64,000 nucleotides of DNA from Enterovibrio baiacu (GTDB lineage: Bacteria; Pseudomonadota; Gammaproteobacteria; Enterobacterales; Vibrionaceae), in the NCBI RefSeq assembly GCF_004120195.1, contig NZ_SCHN01000011.1, forward strand, positions 124,001 through 188,000, given 5' to 3'. The notes under the pieces were generated by a model. That model did not search any database and was not told where the DNA came from. It saw only the letters and a list, made by a program, of their open reading frames with translations. Below, one piece after another: positions 44,374-52,903 of this stretch (positions within the stretch are counted from its first letter, which is position 1; each line of letters begins with the position of its first letter). The translations under genes were made by a program, and so were the position numbers.

Positions 44374-45048
44374 ATGTACGACGTAATAAGCACCGTGGTC
44401 ATGGCTGGATTGTTGGGTGCTCAATTAGTGCTGACGCTTGTGTTGTTGAAAGGGGATATATGCCCTGGGCAACGTGGTCGCTTGCATAAAGCATTCTGGT
44501 TTTTGGTGGCGGGTTGGGCCATTGTGACGCCGTTTTCCCCTTTCTCTGCATTACCTTTTATTGCTCTGGGCATTTTCTCGCTCAGATCTAAGTCGGGCAA
44601 AACACGTCAATCTGGGCCCATTCCTGTGCTGCATTTAGCCAACGGCTTTGCGGTGCTGGCGGTATTGATGGCAGCAGTGGAGCAAGGGGTAACAACGGGG
44701 TTGCTGATGCTCTCTCAAGTGTTGCTGGTGGGAGCGGTAACCGCGCACTACTTGTTGGTTAAAGCGCGCTCTCGTTTACAAGCCTTTCATCGCATTCTTC
44801 CTGTGGTTGGCATTTTTTCCGCCATGATGATGGCGTTGATGTTGGCGGTTTCAAGCGCCATGTTGCCAGAGCAAGAAGCGGCGGCCTTGGTGTCTACCAT
44901 CTTGACGAGCCTTGGTCTTGTGCTGTTAGGCGTGTGTATTTGGGCCATGCATTTGATGCGCCAAACACCACCTCACATCGCGCAACTCGGCGTTGCGTTT
45001 TGCGTGTTGCTGAGTGCTTCAACCATCGCGATAGCGCCATTTATGTAA
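44374..45048 (+). CDS. Polytopic membrane protein, unknown function
   Basis: A 224-residue protein with about six to seven hydrophobic segments (for example AGLLGAQLVLTLVLL, FWFLVAGWAIVTPF, FAVLAVLMAA, LLMLSQVLLVGAV, VGIFSAMMMALMLAV, LVLLGVCIWAMHLM and LGVAFCVLLSASTIAI). I recognise no family and see no conserved catalytic motif. The ATG has AGGTAGAG upstream. A good terminator follows 32 bp after the stop, so it is a single-gene unit. Confidence 0.65.
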   Translation: MYDVISTVVMAGLLGAQLVLTLVLLKGDICPGQRGRLHKAFWFLVAGWAIVTPFSPFSALPFIALGIFSLRSKSGKTRQSGPIPVLHLANGFAVLAVLMAAVEQGVTTGLLMLSQVLLVGAVTAHYLLVKARSRLQAFHRILPVVGIFSAMMMALMLAVSSAMLPEQEAAALVSTILTSLGLVLLGVCIWAMHLMRQTPPHIAQLGVAFCVLLSASTIAIAPFM

Positions 45049-45080
45049 CTGGCTGTCTGCGCGACTGTAACAGGATTAAT

Positions 45081-45105
45081 AAAAGGCACGGATAGTGCCT
45101 TTTTT
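45081..45105 (+). terminator. Terminator of the membrane protein gene
   Basis: AAAAGGCAC and GTGCCTTTT around GGATA, with a T-run. Confidence 0.85.
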
Positions 45106-45220
45106 CATGCCCGCAGATCGCTGGTATAAGCCTGACGTTCTACACTTTCATGCAGTGAGACGTTGAAAAGCGAAGCGCGAACCTTGTTAGGTTCTTTGGG
45201 AATCTGTCAGGAGATAAAGC

Positions 45221-45415
45221 ATGGAAATCCATAACCTCGAAAAGCTTGAAGCCCCGATTGTGTATGGCATTGTGAATGAAAAACTGCGTTTAGAATGTGG
45301 CAGCTTAGACGCCTTGATCGTGAAGTACGATCTTGATGCAAATGAACTGCAGCACCGGTTTGATGAGCTGGGGTGCTACTACGACGCGGACGTGAACCAG
45401 CTACGTCAAAAGTAG
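45221..45415 (+). CDS. DUF4250 family small protein
   Basis: A 64-residue acidic protein. NLEKLEAPIVYGIVNEKLRLECGSLDALIVKYDLDANEL fits the DUF4250 pattern (N.E...P.....IVN.KLRdefgSLdeLc..ydid...L), predicted helix-turn-helix-like and all-alpha. The function is unknown. The ATG has CAGGAGAT upstream. It is convergent with metR, 25 bp between stops. No terminator is seen in the gap. Confidence 0.82.
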   Translation: MEIHNLEKLEAPIVYGIVNEKLRLECGSLDALIVKYDLDANELQHRFDELGCYYDADVNQLRQK

Positions 45416-45440
45416 CCAGCGTTTACCACGTTCATCAGGG

Positions 45441-46352
45441 TTATACCTTCTTAATGCCGACCAAGTGCGTGTGGCATTGGGTTCTTGCAGTTGCAAAAAA
45501 TGCCTGTAAATATGGTCGCGAAGCTTCTTGGTTTCTGACGGCGGCGTACAGTCGACGCCACAATCCTTCCCCTAAAGGCCTGTCTACCACTAATCCTTGT
45601 CGAGAAAATTCACTGATTGCCCAGTTGGGCAAGGCCGCAACGCCAAGTCCCGCGGTGACCATTTGAATGAGCATTAATGTGTTGTCAGCAGATTTGAACT
45701 GAGAAGGTTCAATGCCTGCAGGCTGCAAGAAATGCTTAATCACATCCATACGTTGTCGTTGAACGGGGTAGGTGAGTAGCGTCTCGTTCGCCAGATCTTC
45801 TGGGGCGATGATTTTCTTCTTCGCCAAAGGATGAGTATCTGCCAGCACCAAGCGCATTTCGAAATCAAACAAGGCTTCGTAATGAATTTCACTGCGTGGG
45901 GCAATGTCAGAGGTGATGACCACATCTAATTCACCGCCTGCAAGTGCCGGTAAGGGTTCGAAGCCAAAACCTGATGAAAAGTCTAACGTCACCAATGGCC
46001 AACTGACTTTGTACTCTTTCAATGCTGGCATGAGCCATTGGAAACAAGAATGGCATTCAATCGCCATATGCAGACGACCTTGCGCATCTTCCTTCAACGC
46101 CGCCAAATCGGTTTCTGCACGCGCCAGCCTCGGCAATACATCATCAGCCAACGTGAGTAGCACTTGTCCTTCCGCCGTAAAACGCACGGGACGTGTCTTT
46201 CTCAAGAACAAAGGCGAACCAATACGCACCTCTAAGTCTTTGAGTTGATGGGAGAGTGCGGACTGAGTCAAACACAACTGTGTGGCAGTAGAAGTGAGTG
46301 AACCTGTGTCTCTTAACACTGACAGAGTACGTAGATGCTTAACTTCAATCAT
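45441..46352 (-). CDS. metR: MetR, LysR-type regulator of methionine biosynthesis
   Basis: A 303-residue regulator highly like E. coli MetR: MIEVKHLRTLSVLRDTGSL, TQSALSHQLKDLEVRIGSPLF, AIECHSCFQWLMPALKEY, ITSDIAPRSEIHYE and QPAGIEPSQFKSADNTLMLIQM. MetR activates metE, metH and related genes with homocysteine as co-effector. In many enterobacteria metE lies divergently next to metR; here no metE is present within the adjacent 300-bp gap, so its targets are remote. Start ATG at 46352. The effector-domain residues appear intact. Confidence 0.93.
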   Translation of the reverse strand: MIEVKHLRTLSVLRDTGSLTSTATQLCLTQSALSHQLKDLEVRIGSPLFLRKTRPVRFTAEGQVLLTLADDVLPRLARAETDLAALKEDAQGRLHMAIECHSCFQWLMPALKEYKVSWPLVTLDFSSGFGFEPLPALAGGELDVVITSDIAPRSEIHYEALFDFEMRLVLADTHPLAKKKIIAPEDLANETLLTYPVQRQRMDVIKHFLQPAGIEPSQFKSADNTLMLIQMVTAGLGVAALPNWAISEFSRQGLVVDRPLGEGLWRRLYAAVRNQEASRPYLQAFFATARTQCHTHLVGIKKV

Positions 46353-46670
46353 GAATTTTTCTCAATATCCTTTTGAGTAAATTGAGTTTGTTTTAAGAAC
46401 TCTAATCAATCGAGGTGGACATGTAAACATCTGGACGGCCAATTAGGGGCGGGAATGTTCAGAGACTGCGCGAACCGTCGAATAACTGACAGTAATCTGT
46501 CGTGAAAAATACTCGAGAGGGACACCGATTTTCGGGTGCTTTTGTTGCTAATACGTTATGACTCACTAGAGTTCAATCAAATGAATACAAGCAGTTAAAA
46601 CACCTTTGGCTGGCGATTTTGTGATTTATGCACAACAATTAGTTAACACATTTTGCTGGTGGGGTAGGCA
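46353..46670. other. Intergenic region between metR and the CHASE-GGDEF gene
   Basis: 318 bp. Near metR a TTTCTCAATATCCTTTTGAG segment contains CTCAA/TTGAG half-sites that could take part in metR autoregulation (weak). A loose ACACCGA/TCGGGTG hairpin followed by CTTTTG lies near 46520. No ORF with a ribosome-binding site and no RNA gene is seen. Confidence 0.4.
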
Positions 46671-48275
46671 ATGGCAAAGAAGATGATGGCATCAACGTTA
46701 ATAACAGTCTTTATTGGGCTGTTTTTTTCGTTCCTCGCTGCCATGTCTTTGCACCGCTCTGAGCAACTTGCCATCGAGCATGAAATACAAAAAGACGTTG
46801 AGAATGCAGCGCTCTCCCTTGGCAGAGAGCTAAACATTGGCATAGAACTGCTTTATGCACTGCGCAATCAAATCGCATTGAGCGATGAGATCAATGAAGA
46901 TGCTTTTGTTGTATTCGCTGACAGCGTGATGGACAGACACCCCAATATCCGCTCGATGGAATGGGCCGAATATCTGGTTGAGAAAGATCGTGACCTCTAT
47001 GAAGCAGAAGCTGCACTCGAGTTTGCTTTGTTTGAGATCGTTGAGCTCAGTGCCAATGGTCAATTGGTGAAGGCCGCATCGCGCAATCAGTATTTCCCCG
47101 TCAGGTATGTCACGCCTTATGAAGAAAACCAGAATGTCATGGGGTTTGATTTAGCATCGCGTCCATCCATGAAAGATGCGTTGGAAATGAGTTGGTATCG
47201 AGGTGTGCCGATTGCTACGCCCGCCATTCGATTGAAGCGAGAATTTGAAGATCACAGCGGCTTCCTAATGCTTTTGCCCGTTTTTGTTGGTAACCCTGAA
47301 ACCCAAACGGATAGGGAAGCGGCATTGCGCGGCTTCCTCGTAGCACTGTTCGATGTGCAGGATATCTTTGATATCGCCATCAGTAACACTGTGAATGAGG
47401 CCATAAATCTAGAGCTCATCGACAAGGGGCTGAACGAACAAAGCGATGTGATTTTTCAGAACATTGTGGACTTGGCAGAGTCGCCAGTCATGACACTGGG
47501 TTATACCTCTAAACCTATATACTTCGCAGGCCGAGAGTGGGTATTGCGTGGCACGCCGACCATTGATTATGTGCAAACGCGCATGAGTATTTATCCTTAC
47601 CTGATATTTGTTGTCGGCATGATCATTTTCTCCCTGCTGGCCTACTTGCAGTATGTGTTGCAGCACCGCGCTCTGAGCGTGCAAAAGCGCGTGGATGCAA
47701 AAACGCGAGAGCTGAGGGATGCGAACAAGAAGCTCGAGAAAATGTCGAAGGCTGATGGGCTGACTGGTCGATACAACCGCGACTACTTTGATGAGTGTGT
47801 CGATGCCGAAGTGAAGCGTTCTCAACGTGATCGTCTGGCCATGAGTATGCTCATCGTCGAGATTGACCACATGTCAGCCTACAACGAGAAACATGGCCGT
47901 GTGGGAGGTGACAAAGTGATTCGCCTTGTTAGCCAAGCACTGGCCGACAAGCTAAAGCGGCCTGGGGATTTACTCGCGCGGTATGGTGGAGAGTCTTTTG
48001 CCATCTTATTGCCAAACACCAAAGACGGCGCACCGATCGCGCAGCTGTGTTTTGATGCGGTGAAGGTACTGAAGTTGCCTTTCGACAAAGAAGCAGGGGA
48101 CGACATTGTTACCGTGTCGATCGGGGGCGTGACTGTGCTGAAATCAGAAGAAATTGATCCCACCAAGTTCATGGCGTATGCAGAAATTGCGCTGAACAAA
48201 GCCATTGCAGAGGGACGAGACCAAACACATTGGATCTATTCCCCAGAAGACAATCAGCCTCACGTGGGAGGCTGA
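46671..48275 (+). CDS. CHASE-GGDEF protein with degenerate active site (GGESF)
   Basis: A 534-residue membrane protein: an N-terminal anchor, a periplasmic CHASE sensor domain (about residues 70-280; IRSMEWAEYL, YFPVRYVTPYE, GFLMLLPVF), a second membrane segment (IYPYLIFVVGMIIFSLLAYLQ), a coiled-coil (VDAKTRELRDANKKLEKM) and a GGDEF domain. The signature reads GGESF, losing the catalytic Glu at position 4; the metal/GTP residues are also altered (VEIDHMSAYNEKHG in place of DIDxFKxxND). The inhibitory I-site RPGD is retained, so it may be a c-di-GMP receptor rather than a cyclase. It is monocistronic. Confidence 0.88.
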   Translation: MAKKMMASTLITVFIGLFFSFLAAMSLHRSEQLAIEHEIQKDVENAALSLGRELNIGIELLYALRNQIALSDEINEDAFVVFADSVMDRHPNIRSMEWAEYLVEKDRDLYEAEAALEFALFEIVELSANGQLVKAASRNQYFPVRYVTPYEENQNVMGFDLASRPSMKDALEMSWYRGVPIATPAIRLKREFEDHSGFLMLLPVFVGNPETQTDREAALRGFLVALFDVQDIFDIAISNTVNEAINLELIDKGLNEQSDVIFQNIVDLAESPVMTLGYTSKPIYFAGREWVLRGTPTIDYVQTRMSIYPYLIFVVGMIIFSLLAYLQYVLQHRALSVQKRVDAKTRELRDANKKLEKMSKADGLTGRYNRDYFDECVDAEVKRSQRDRLAMSMLIVEIDHMSAYNEKHGRVGGDKVIRLVSQALADKLKRPGDLLARYGGESFAILLPNTKDGAPIAQLCFDAVKVLKLPFDKEAGDDIVTVSIGGVTVLKSEEIDPTKFMAYAEIALNKAIAEGRDQTHWIYSPEDNQPHVGG

Positions 48276-48325
48276 TTATTCGTCACTGACGCATTATTCG
48301 AATGCGTTGATGGGCTAACTTACTA

Positions 48326-48769
48326 TTAGTTAGTGCCGTCAGTCAGTTGAAAACGTAGCGTGTGGTCGCTGTTTTTCAGTACTAGGGTTTGTTCACCCAG
48401 TTCTACTGAGCTCCAGTTACCCAATACGTTTGACATCACACCTTCAAGCGCCATCGCAGGTTCAGGGCATGCCATCATGGTTGTTGCCATCTTGTCGATG
48501 CGGAACTGGTCGCCTTTCAATTCAGCTTGGCCAAAGTAACGGTTACAACCGCCGTGACCGTTAGCAGCGAATGCTTCGCCAATTTCTAGGTTTGGTGCTG
48601 CAAAGCCTTCTGGAAGCGCCAGCGCTTTTCCGTCAACACTCTCTAGCACCCAGTTGTGGTTTTGCATGTTATCAACGGTAACGTCCATTGATGATCCTTG
48701 GCCTGAACTAGCAGCACAGCCAGCCAAAATTGCTGGCGCGAATAGCATTGCGATTGCGGTTCTTTTCAT
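48326..48769 (-). CDS. META-domain (HslJ-like) lipoprotein
   Basis: A 147-residue lipoprotein with a lipobox LAGC at about residue 18, so it is anchored in the envelope. The META domain follows, with NWVLESVDGKAL, EAFAANGHGGCNRYFGQ, DKMATTMMACPEPAM and QTLVLKNSDHTLRF. HslJ relatives are linked to heat shock and novobiocin tolerance; the specific role here is unknown. The ATG at 48769 has GGAG seven bases upstream; the TTG at 48775 is less likely. Short and monocistronic. Confidence 0.85.
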   Translation of the reverse strand: MKRTAIAMLFAPAILAGCAASSGQGSSMDVTVDNMQNHNWVLESVDGKALALPEGFAAPNLEIGEAFAANGHGGCNRYFGQAELKGDQFRIDKMATTMMACPEPAMALEGVMSNVLGNWSSVELGEQTLVLKNSDHTLRFQLTDGTN

Positions 48770-49195
48770 TATCAACTCCAGATAGAAAACTGAATCAGCT
48801 TCGATAGAGACAGTCTAGTCAAGGCTTGGTTCAACACCTGAGCGATTAACTGGACGTTTACTGACTTTCGCCATTATTCCGATTATTGCGACGTGCGCAA
48901 GTCAGGAAAGTGTTAAAACCCTAATAATTGTGTGAATACTGTCGATGGAATGAACAATTGGCGGATAATATTCGGACAGAAACAAAAAAGCCCCCAAATT
49001 CAGGGGGCAAGGGTGAATACCATCGCTTTGTTGTCGTTATAGTAAAAAGACGATCAAGCAGAGTGAAAAGTCACGCTCGTTACCCAAAAAATGGGTGGGT
49101 TCGGTAAAGCTTTTCACTCGCTTTGCGATACGGAGTAAGCTGTATCGGGATTGCGCTTTTCTAGGGTTAACCTTGTTAGATTATGCTTTCTCAGA
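48770..49195. other. Intergenic region between the lipoprotein gene and pstB
   Basis: 426 bp. The pst operon terminator lies at 48983. An ACCC-A6-TGGGT-type hairpin is at about 49082. I see no open frame with a ribosome-binding site; the lipoprotein promoter presumably lies at its left end. Confidence 0.4.
48983..49008 (-). terminator. Terminator of the pst operon
   Basis: On the minus strand GCCCCC and GGGGGC pair around TGAATTT and are followed by TTTTTTG. It lies about 190 bp after the pstB stop. Confidence 0.8.
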
Positions 49196-49951
49196 TTAAC
49201 CAAAATCGCCATTCACATAACCCAGCGTGCGATGGTCGGTCGGGTTCATGAAAATGTGCTCAGTTTCGTTGTGCTCAACCAGCTCCCCCATCAAGAAGAA
49301 CGCTGTGCGATCTGAAATGCGTCGTGCTTGTTGCATTGAGTGGGTCACGATGACGATGGTGAAATCTTTCTTCAAGGTCTCCATCAAATCTTCAATTTTC
49401 TTGGTGGCAATCGGGTCAAGTGCCGACGTCGGTTCATCCATCAGGATTACATCAGGTTCCATCGCGATGGTACGAGCAATACACAGACGTTGTTGCTGAC
49501 CACCAGACAGACCAAAGGCATTCGACTTCAATCGGTCTTTTACTTCATCCCATAGCGCAGCGCTGCGAAGGCTCTTCTCTACCACTTCGTCGAGGTGTTT
49601 TTTGTCATTGATGCCTTGAGCACGAAGGCCATACGCCACGTTTTCATAAATGCTCATCGGGAAAGGGTTCGCTTTTTGGAACACCATACCCACTTTAATA
49701 CGAAGGTTCGCAACGTCGATGTTGCCGTACACGTCTTCCGCATCCATCTCCACAAGGCCATCAATCTTTACGCCTGCAATCAAATCGTTCATGCGGTTCA
49801 AACAACGCAACAAGGTAGACTTACCGCAGCCTGAAGGGCCAATTAACGCTGTCACTTTCTTATGAGGAATCGGCAAGTTGATGTTTTTTAGCGCGTGTGT
49901 GTCGCCATCGTTGTAATACAGGTTTAGGTTTTCAATGTTGAATTTGTTCAT
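49196..49951 (-). CDS. pstB: PstB, phosphate ABC transporter ATPase
   Basis: ATP-binding subunit of the high-affinity phosphate importer, 251 residues. It shows Walker [10 protein letters not shown], signature [13 protein letters not shown], Walker [13 protein letters not shown] and the H-loop IVTHSMQQA. The ATG at 49951 has GAGG upstream; the open frame continues to 50074 inside pstA but the extra 41 residues have no PstB similarity. It follows pstA after 17 bases and ends the operon. PstB dimers power PstC/PstA and take part in phosphate signalling with PhoU; no phoU gene is in the window. Confidence 0.97.
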   Translation of the reverse strand: MNKFNIENLNLYYNDGDTHALKNINLPIPHKKVTALIGPSGCGKSTLLRCLNRMNDLIAGVKIDGLVEMDAEDVYGNIDVANLRIKVGMVFQKANPFPMSIYENVAYGLRAQGINDKKHLDEVVEKSLRSAALWDEVKDRLKSNAFGLSGGQQQRLCIARTIAMEPDVILMDEPTSALDPIATKKIEDLMETLKKDFTIVIVTHSMQQARRISDRTAFFLMGELVEHNETEHIFMNPTDHRTLGYVNGDFG

Positions 49952-49968
49952 GTTCTTAATCCTCGGGC

Positions 49969-50853
49969 TCAGTAAGTGGCTTTGCTGAATTTGCTGGCGA
50001 TCAGTTTTGTCAGCATGTTGATGAGTAGCACGACAACAATCAGTACGGTGGCAGTGGCGTATGCCTGATGCCATTCGTGAACCGTGTAGAGCTCCTGAGT
50101 TAATTTATAAAGATGGACAGTGAGCGTTCTGCCTGAATCGAGCAGGCTGTCTGGAATGCGCGCAACCATGCCTGCGGTAAGGAAAACCGGGGCTGATTCG
50201 CCAATTACACGACCGACGCTCAAAATAATGGAGGTAACAATACCTGGCATTGCACTTGGAAGTATCAGCTTCCAAATGGTGTAAATCTTTGATGAACCCA
50301 ATGCGTAAGAGCCTTCGCGATACGTATTTGGCACCGCAATCAAGGCTTCCTCTGTGGTTCGGATAATCACAGGAAGAATCAAAATACTCAGCGTCAACGC
50401 ACCCGATAGAATCGAGAAGCCTAAACCCAGTACTGCCACAAAGAAGGTCATACCGAACAAACCAAAGATAATCGAAGGGATGCCCGCCAGTGATTCCGTA
50501 CAAAAGCGAATGACCTTCACGAGCTTACTGCCCACTTTCGCGTATTCGGTCAGATAAATCGCCGTCATGATGCCGATAGGTGCTGCGATGGAAATCGATG
50601 CAAGTACCATGTAAATGGTCGATACGATCATCGGCCAAATACCAGATTCTTCTCCTATACGGGTGTAGTTGCTCGTGATGAATGACCAGTTCACATACTG
50701 CAAACCGTTACTCAAGATGTACCAGATAATCCAGAACAGGAAGCCAACTGTCATGGCGGCCGCTGTCCATACAATAGCAAGCGCGGCTTTGTCTTTTAGG
50801 TGGCGAGAACGCGCATTTTGTTTGCTGACGTTTTGTAAAATAGACATCGTCAT
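49969..50853 (-). CDS. pstA: PstA, phosphate ABC transporter permease
   Basis: Inner-membrane permease of 294 residues with six membrane helices. The family features are [29 protein letters not shown] and the EAA-loop [29 protein letters not shown], which contacts PstB. The ATG at 50853 overlaps the pstC TAA by one base, so translation is probably coupled. A second in-frame ATG lies two codons downstream. Confidence 0.95.
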   Translation of the reverse strand: MTMSILQNVSKQNARSRHLKDKAALAIVWTAAAMTVGFLFWIIWYILSNGLQYVNWSFITSNYTRIGEESGIWPMIVSTIYMVLASISIAAPIGIMTAIYLTEYAKVGSKLVKVIRFCTESLAGIPSIIFGLFGMTFFVAVLGLGFSILSGALTLSILILPVIIRTTEEALIAVPNTYREGSYALGSSKIYTIWKLILPSAMPGIVTSIILSVGRVIGESAPVFLTAGMVARIPDSLLDSGRTLTVHLYKLTQELYTVHEWHQAYATATVLIVVVLLINMLTKLIASKFSKATY

Positions 50854-51764
50854 TACCTCGCTTTTTCGCGATTAAGATAAAGCAGTGAAGCGTTTAAAAT
50901 CATGATGAAAATAAGCAGCACGATACCTGTCGCGTAGAGTGCACTGGCGTGAACCCCTGACGCGTAGGACATTTCTAGGGCAATGTTTGCTGTGAGCGTT
51001 CGCGCTGAATCTAGAATGCCTTCTGGCATGGCGGGTGCGTTTCCCATCACCATGATGATGGCCATGGTTTCGCCAAGTGCGCGTGCAATACCCAGAATGA
51101 CACCTGTCATGATGCCTGAGCGCGCGGCGGGTATGAGCAACTTAAATGTGGTGAACATTGGTGATGCGCCCAGCGCAAGAGAACCTTCTTTGTAGGTTTT
51201 CGGCACAGCGCGTAACGATGTTTCAGACACGGCGATAACCGTTGGTAGGATCATAATGGCAAGCACCACGATGCCCGCTAGCAAGGTGTTGCCGGCAGGC
51301 ACGTTAAACACGTCCTGAATCAAGGGCACGATGATCACAAGGCCAAAAAAGCCATAAACCACGGAAGGAATACCAGCCAGCAGTTCCACCGCGGGGCGGA
51401 TAATGTTTGCAAGCCACTTTGGGGCGATTTCAGCAATAAAAACGGCAGTTAACACTGCAATTGGCACGCCTAGCGCGACAGCACCAAGCGTAGACGCCAG
51501 TGAGGCCACAATCATTGGCGAAATGCCGTAAAGGGCAGGTGGCAACCACTCTGTACCCGTGACGATGCCTGTAATGCCCGCTTCTTGAATCGCAGGGATG
51601 CCTTCAAGAAAAATAAAGTAGCCAATAGTGGCAAGTGAAAGCACGCCAATGATGGCTGCTGTTAGGAATAAAGAACGAAAGATGGCTTCTCGCCAATCCC
51701 GGCCTTTACGGCGACCGAGCTTGCTGGTGTAGTGCTTAGGTGCTTGTTCGGCTGCGATGGTCAT
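50853..51764 (-). CDS. pstC: PstC, phosphate ABC transporter permease
   Basis: Inner-membrane permease of 303 residues; hydrophobic from about residue 30, with six helices. The key segments are GIPSVVYGFFGLVIIVPL and the EAA-loop TYKEGSLALGASPMFTTFKLLIPAARSGI. The ATG at 51764 has GGAG six bases upstream and is chosen over the ATG at 51782. The gap from pstS (83 bp) contains two hairpins. The N-terminus is rich in basic residues before the first helix. Confidence 0.95.
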   Translation of the reverse strand: MTIAAEQAPKHYTSKLGRRKGRDWREAIFRSLFLTAAIIGVLSLATIGYFIFLEGIPAIQEAGITGIVTGTEWLPPALYGISPMIVASLASTLGAVALGVPIAVLTAVFIAEIAPKWLANIIRPAVELLAGIPSVVYGFFGLVIIVPLIQDVFNVPAGNTLLAGIVVLAIMILPTVIAVSETSLRAVPKTYKEGSLALGASPMFTTFKLLIPAARSGIMTGVILGIARALGETMAIIMVMGNAPAMPEGILDSARTLTANIALEMSYASGVHASALYATGIVLLIFIMILNASLLYLNREKAR

Positions 51765-51796
51765 GGAAACTCCAGATGTCATGTACTGACAGTGTG

Positions 51797-51834
51797 GATT
51801 TAAAGTAAATCGGCCTGACGAAATGTGTCAGGCC
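51797..51834 (-). other. Two hairpins in the pstS-pstC gap
   Basis: On the minus strand, GGCCTGAC and GTCAGGCC (7-base loop; 51812-51834) are followed by GATTTA and TAAATC (3-base loop; 51797-51811). There is no T-run. Such intercistronic hairpins commonly stabilise the upstream message and set a higher level of the periplasmic binding protein over the permeases. Confidence 0.6.
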
Positions 51835-51847
51835 AAGGTATCTCGGT

Positions 51848-52669
51848 TTATTGCGCTGACACGTAGCCTTCGTTCATTACGATTTTTTGACCGTCAGCAG
51901 AAACAACCCAATCAAGGAATTTTTCAGCGGCAGGTGAAGGTTTGCCTTCTTTACTTAGAACAAGGAATGGGCGTGCGACGGGGTAATCACCTGACGCAAC
52001 GTTTTGCTCTGTCGGCGTCACGCCGCCGATTTTGATGGCTTTCAGTGATTCGTCGATTGAACCTAATGAGATGTAACCAATGGCAAAGGGGTTGTTTGCA
52101 ACGATGGTTTTCACGACACCATTACCGTTGCCAACTTGTGCGCGTTGAGAAATAGCTGACACTGTCATGCCATTCACTTTTCGCTTTAGGTTCATGATGT
52201 CTTCGAATGCACCACGCGTACCAGATGCTGTGTCACGTGTGACAACAACGACGGGTTTGTTTTCGCCACCTACTTCAGACCAGTTTTTCACTTCGCCGCG
52301 GTAAATCTTGGCAATCTGTTCGATGGAAAGGTCGTTAAGTGTGTTGCTGTTGTTGATGACGACGGCAATGCCGTCACGTGCAATCACGGTTTCTTTTAGC
52401 GAAGGTTCTTTTTCTGAGTCTTTCAAATCACGTGAAGACATGCCAAACATCGAGGTGCCGTTCTTTGCTGCTTTTACGCCTGCCGAAGAGCCTGTGCCTT
52501 GTACTTCGATGAATGTGCTGTTGTTTTGTGTTTGGTACGTTTCAGCCAGAATTTCCATTACTTCTGTCACAGACGTTGATCCTGAAACCGTGATGGTTTC
52601 TTGCGCTGAAGCGGAGTTGGCAACCAATGCGCCTGCCATGCACAGAGCGGTGAAAACGTTTGATTTCAT
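51848..52669 (-). CDS. pstS: PstS, periplasmic phosphate-binding protein (short Vibrio type)
   Basis: A 273-residue secreted binding protein, shorter than E. coli PstS (346) and matching the compact PstS group. It has a signal peptide (KSNVFTALCMAGALVANSASA) and the phosphate-site segments ITVSGSTSVTE and TRDTASGTRGAFED. The ATG at 52669 has AAGGA upstream; the longer frame to 52750 adds unsupported residues. It is the first gene of the operon pstSCAB. PhoB-type repeats lie 64-160 bp upstream. Confidence 0.95.
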   Translation of the reverse strand: MKSNVFTALCMAGALVANSASAQETITVSGSTSVTEVMEILAETYQTQNNSTFIEVQGTGSSAGVKAAKNGTSMFGMSSRDLKDSEKEPSLKETVIARDGIAVVINNSNTLNDLSIEQIAKIYRGEVKNWSEVGGENKPVVVVTRDTASGTRGAFEDIMNLKRKVNGMTVSAISQRAQVGNGNGVVKTIVANNPFAIGYISLGSIDESLKAIKIGGVTPTEQNVASGDYPVARPFLVLSKEGKPSPAAEKFLDWVVSADGQKIVMNEGYVSAQ

Positions 52670-52732
52670 TATAACTATCCTTAAAAAATGCCTTTCTTTG
52701 AAAGCGTTATTTGACTCAACGAGGGCAACTTT

Positions 52733-52750
52733 AGGAGAGTTATGTGACAT
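52733..52750 (-). promoter_or_regulatory. Candidate Pho box of pstS
   Basis: On the minus strand ATGTCACATAACTCTCCT matches the PhoB consensus of two CTGTCAT units spaced by four bases at 13 of 18 positions. It lies about 64 bp upstream of the pstS start. It is a by-eye match only; the spacing to a -10 is not clear. Confidence 0.45.
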
Positions 52751-52794
52751 TCATGTTTCACTAATTTGAAGCATTAATGACGAGACAAAGAAGC

Positions 52795-52827
52795 ATAAAA
52801 GTCATTTATGTTTCATTTGTGAGTCAT
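52795..52827 (+). promoter_or_regulatory. Three tandem 11-bp repeats of PhoB-box character
   Basis: ATAAAAGTCAT, TTATGTTTCAT and TTGTGAGTCAT follow one another without gap: seven-base cores AAGTCAT, GTTTCAT and GAGTCAT at exact 11-bp periodicity, as PhoB direct repeats have. They point away from pstS on the plus strand, which is unusual; PhoB could bind all three units. Confidence 0.45.
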
Positions 52828-52903
52828 CGAGATTGGTGATAAATCTGATGTGAAATGGCCAATTTGGAGTGAGAAACGAAAGAAGCAGGCGGAACCATTT
52901 GGG

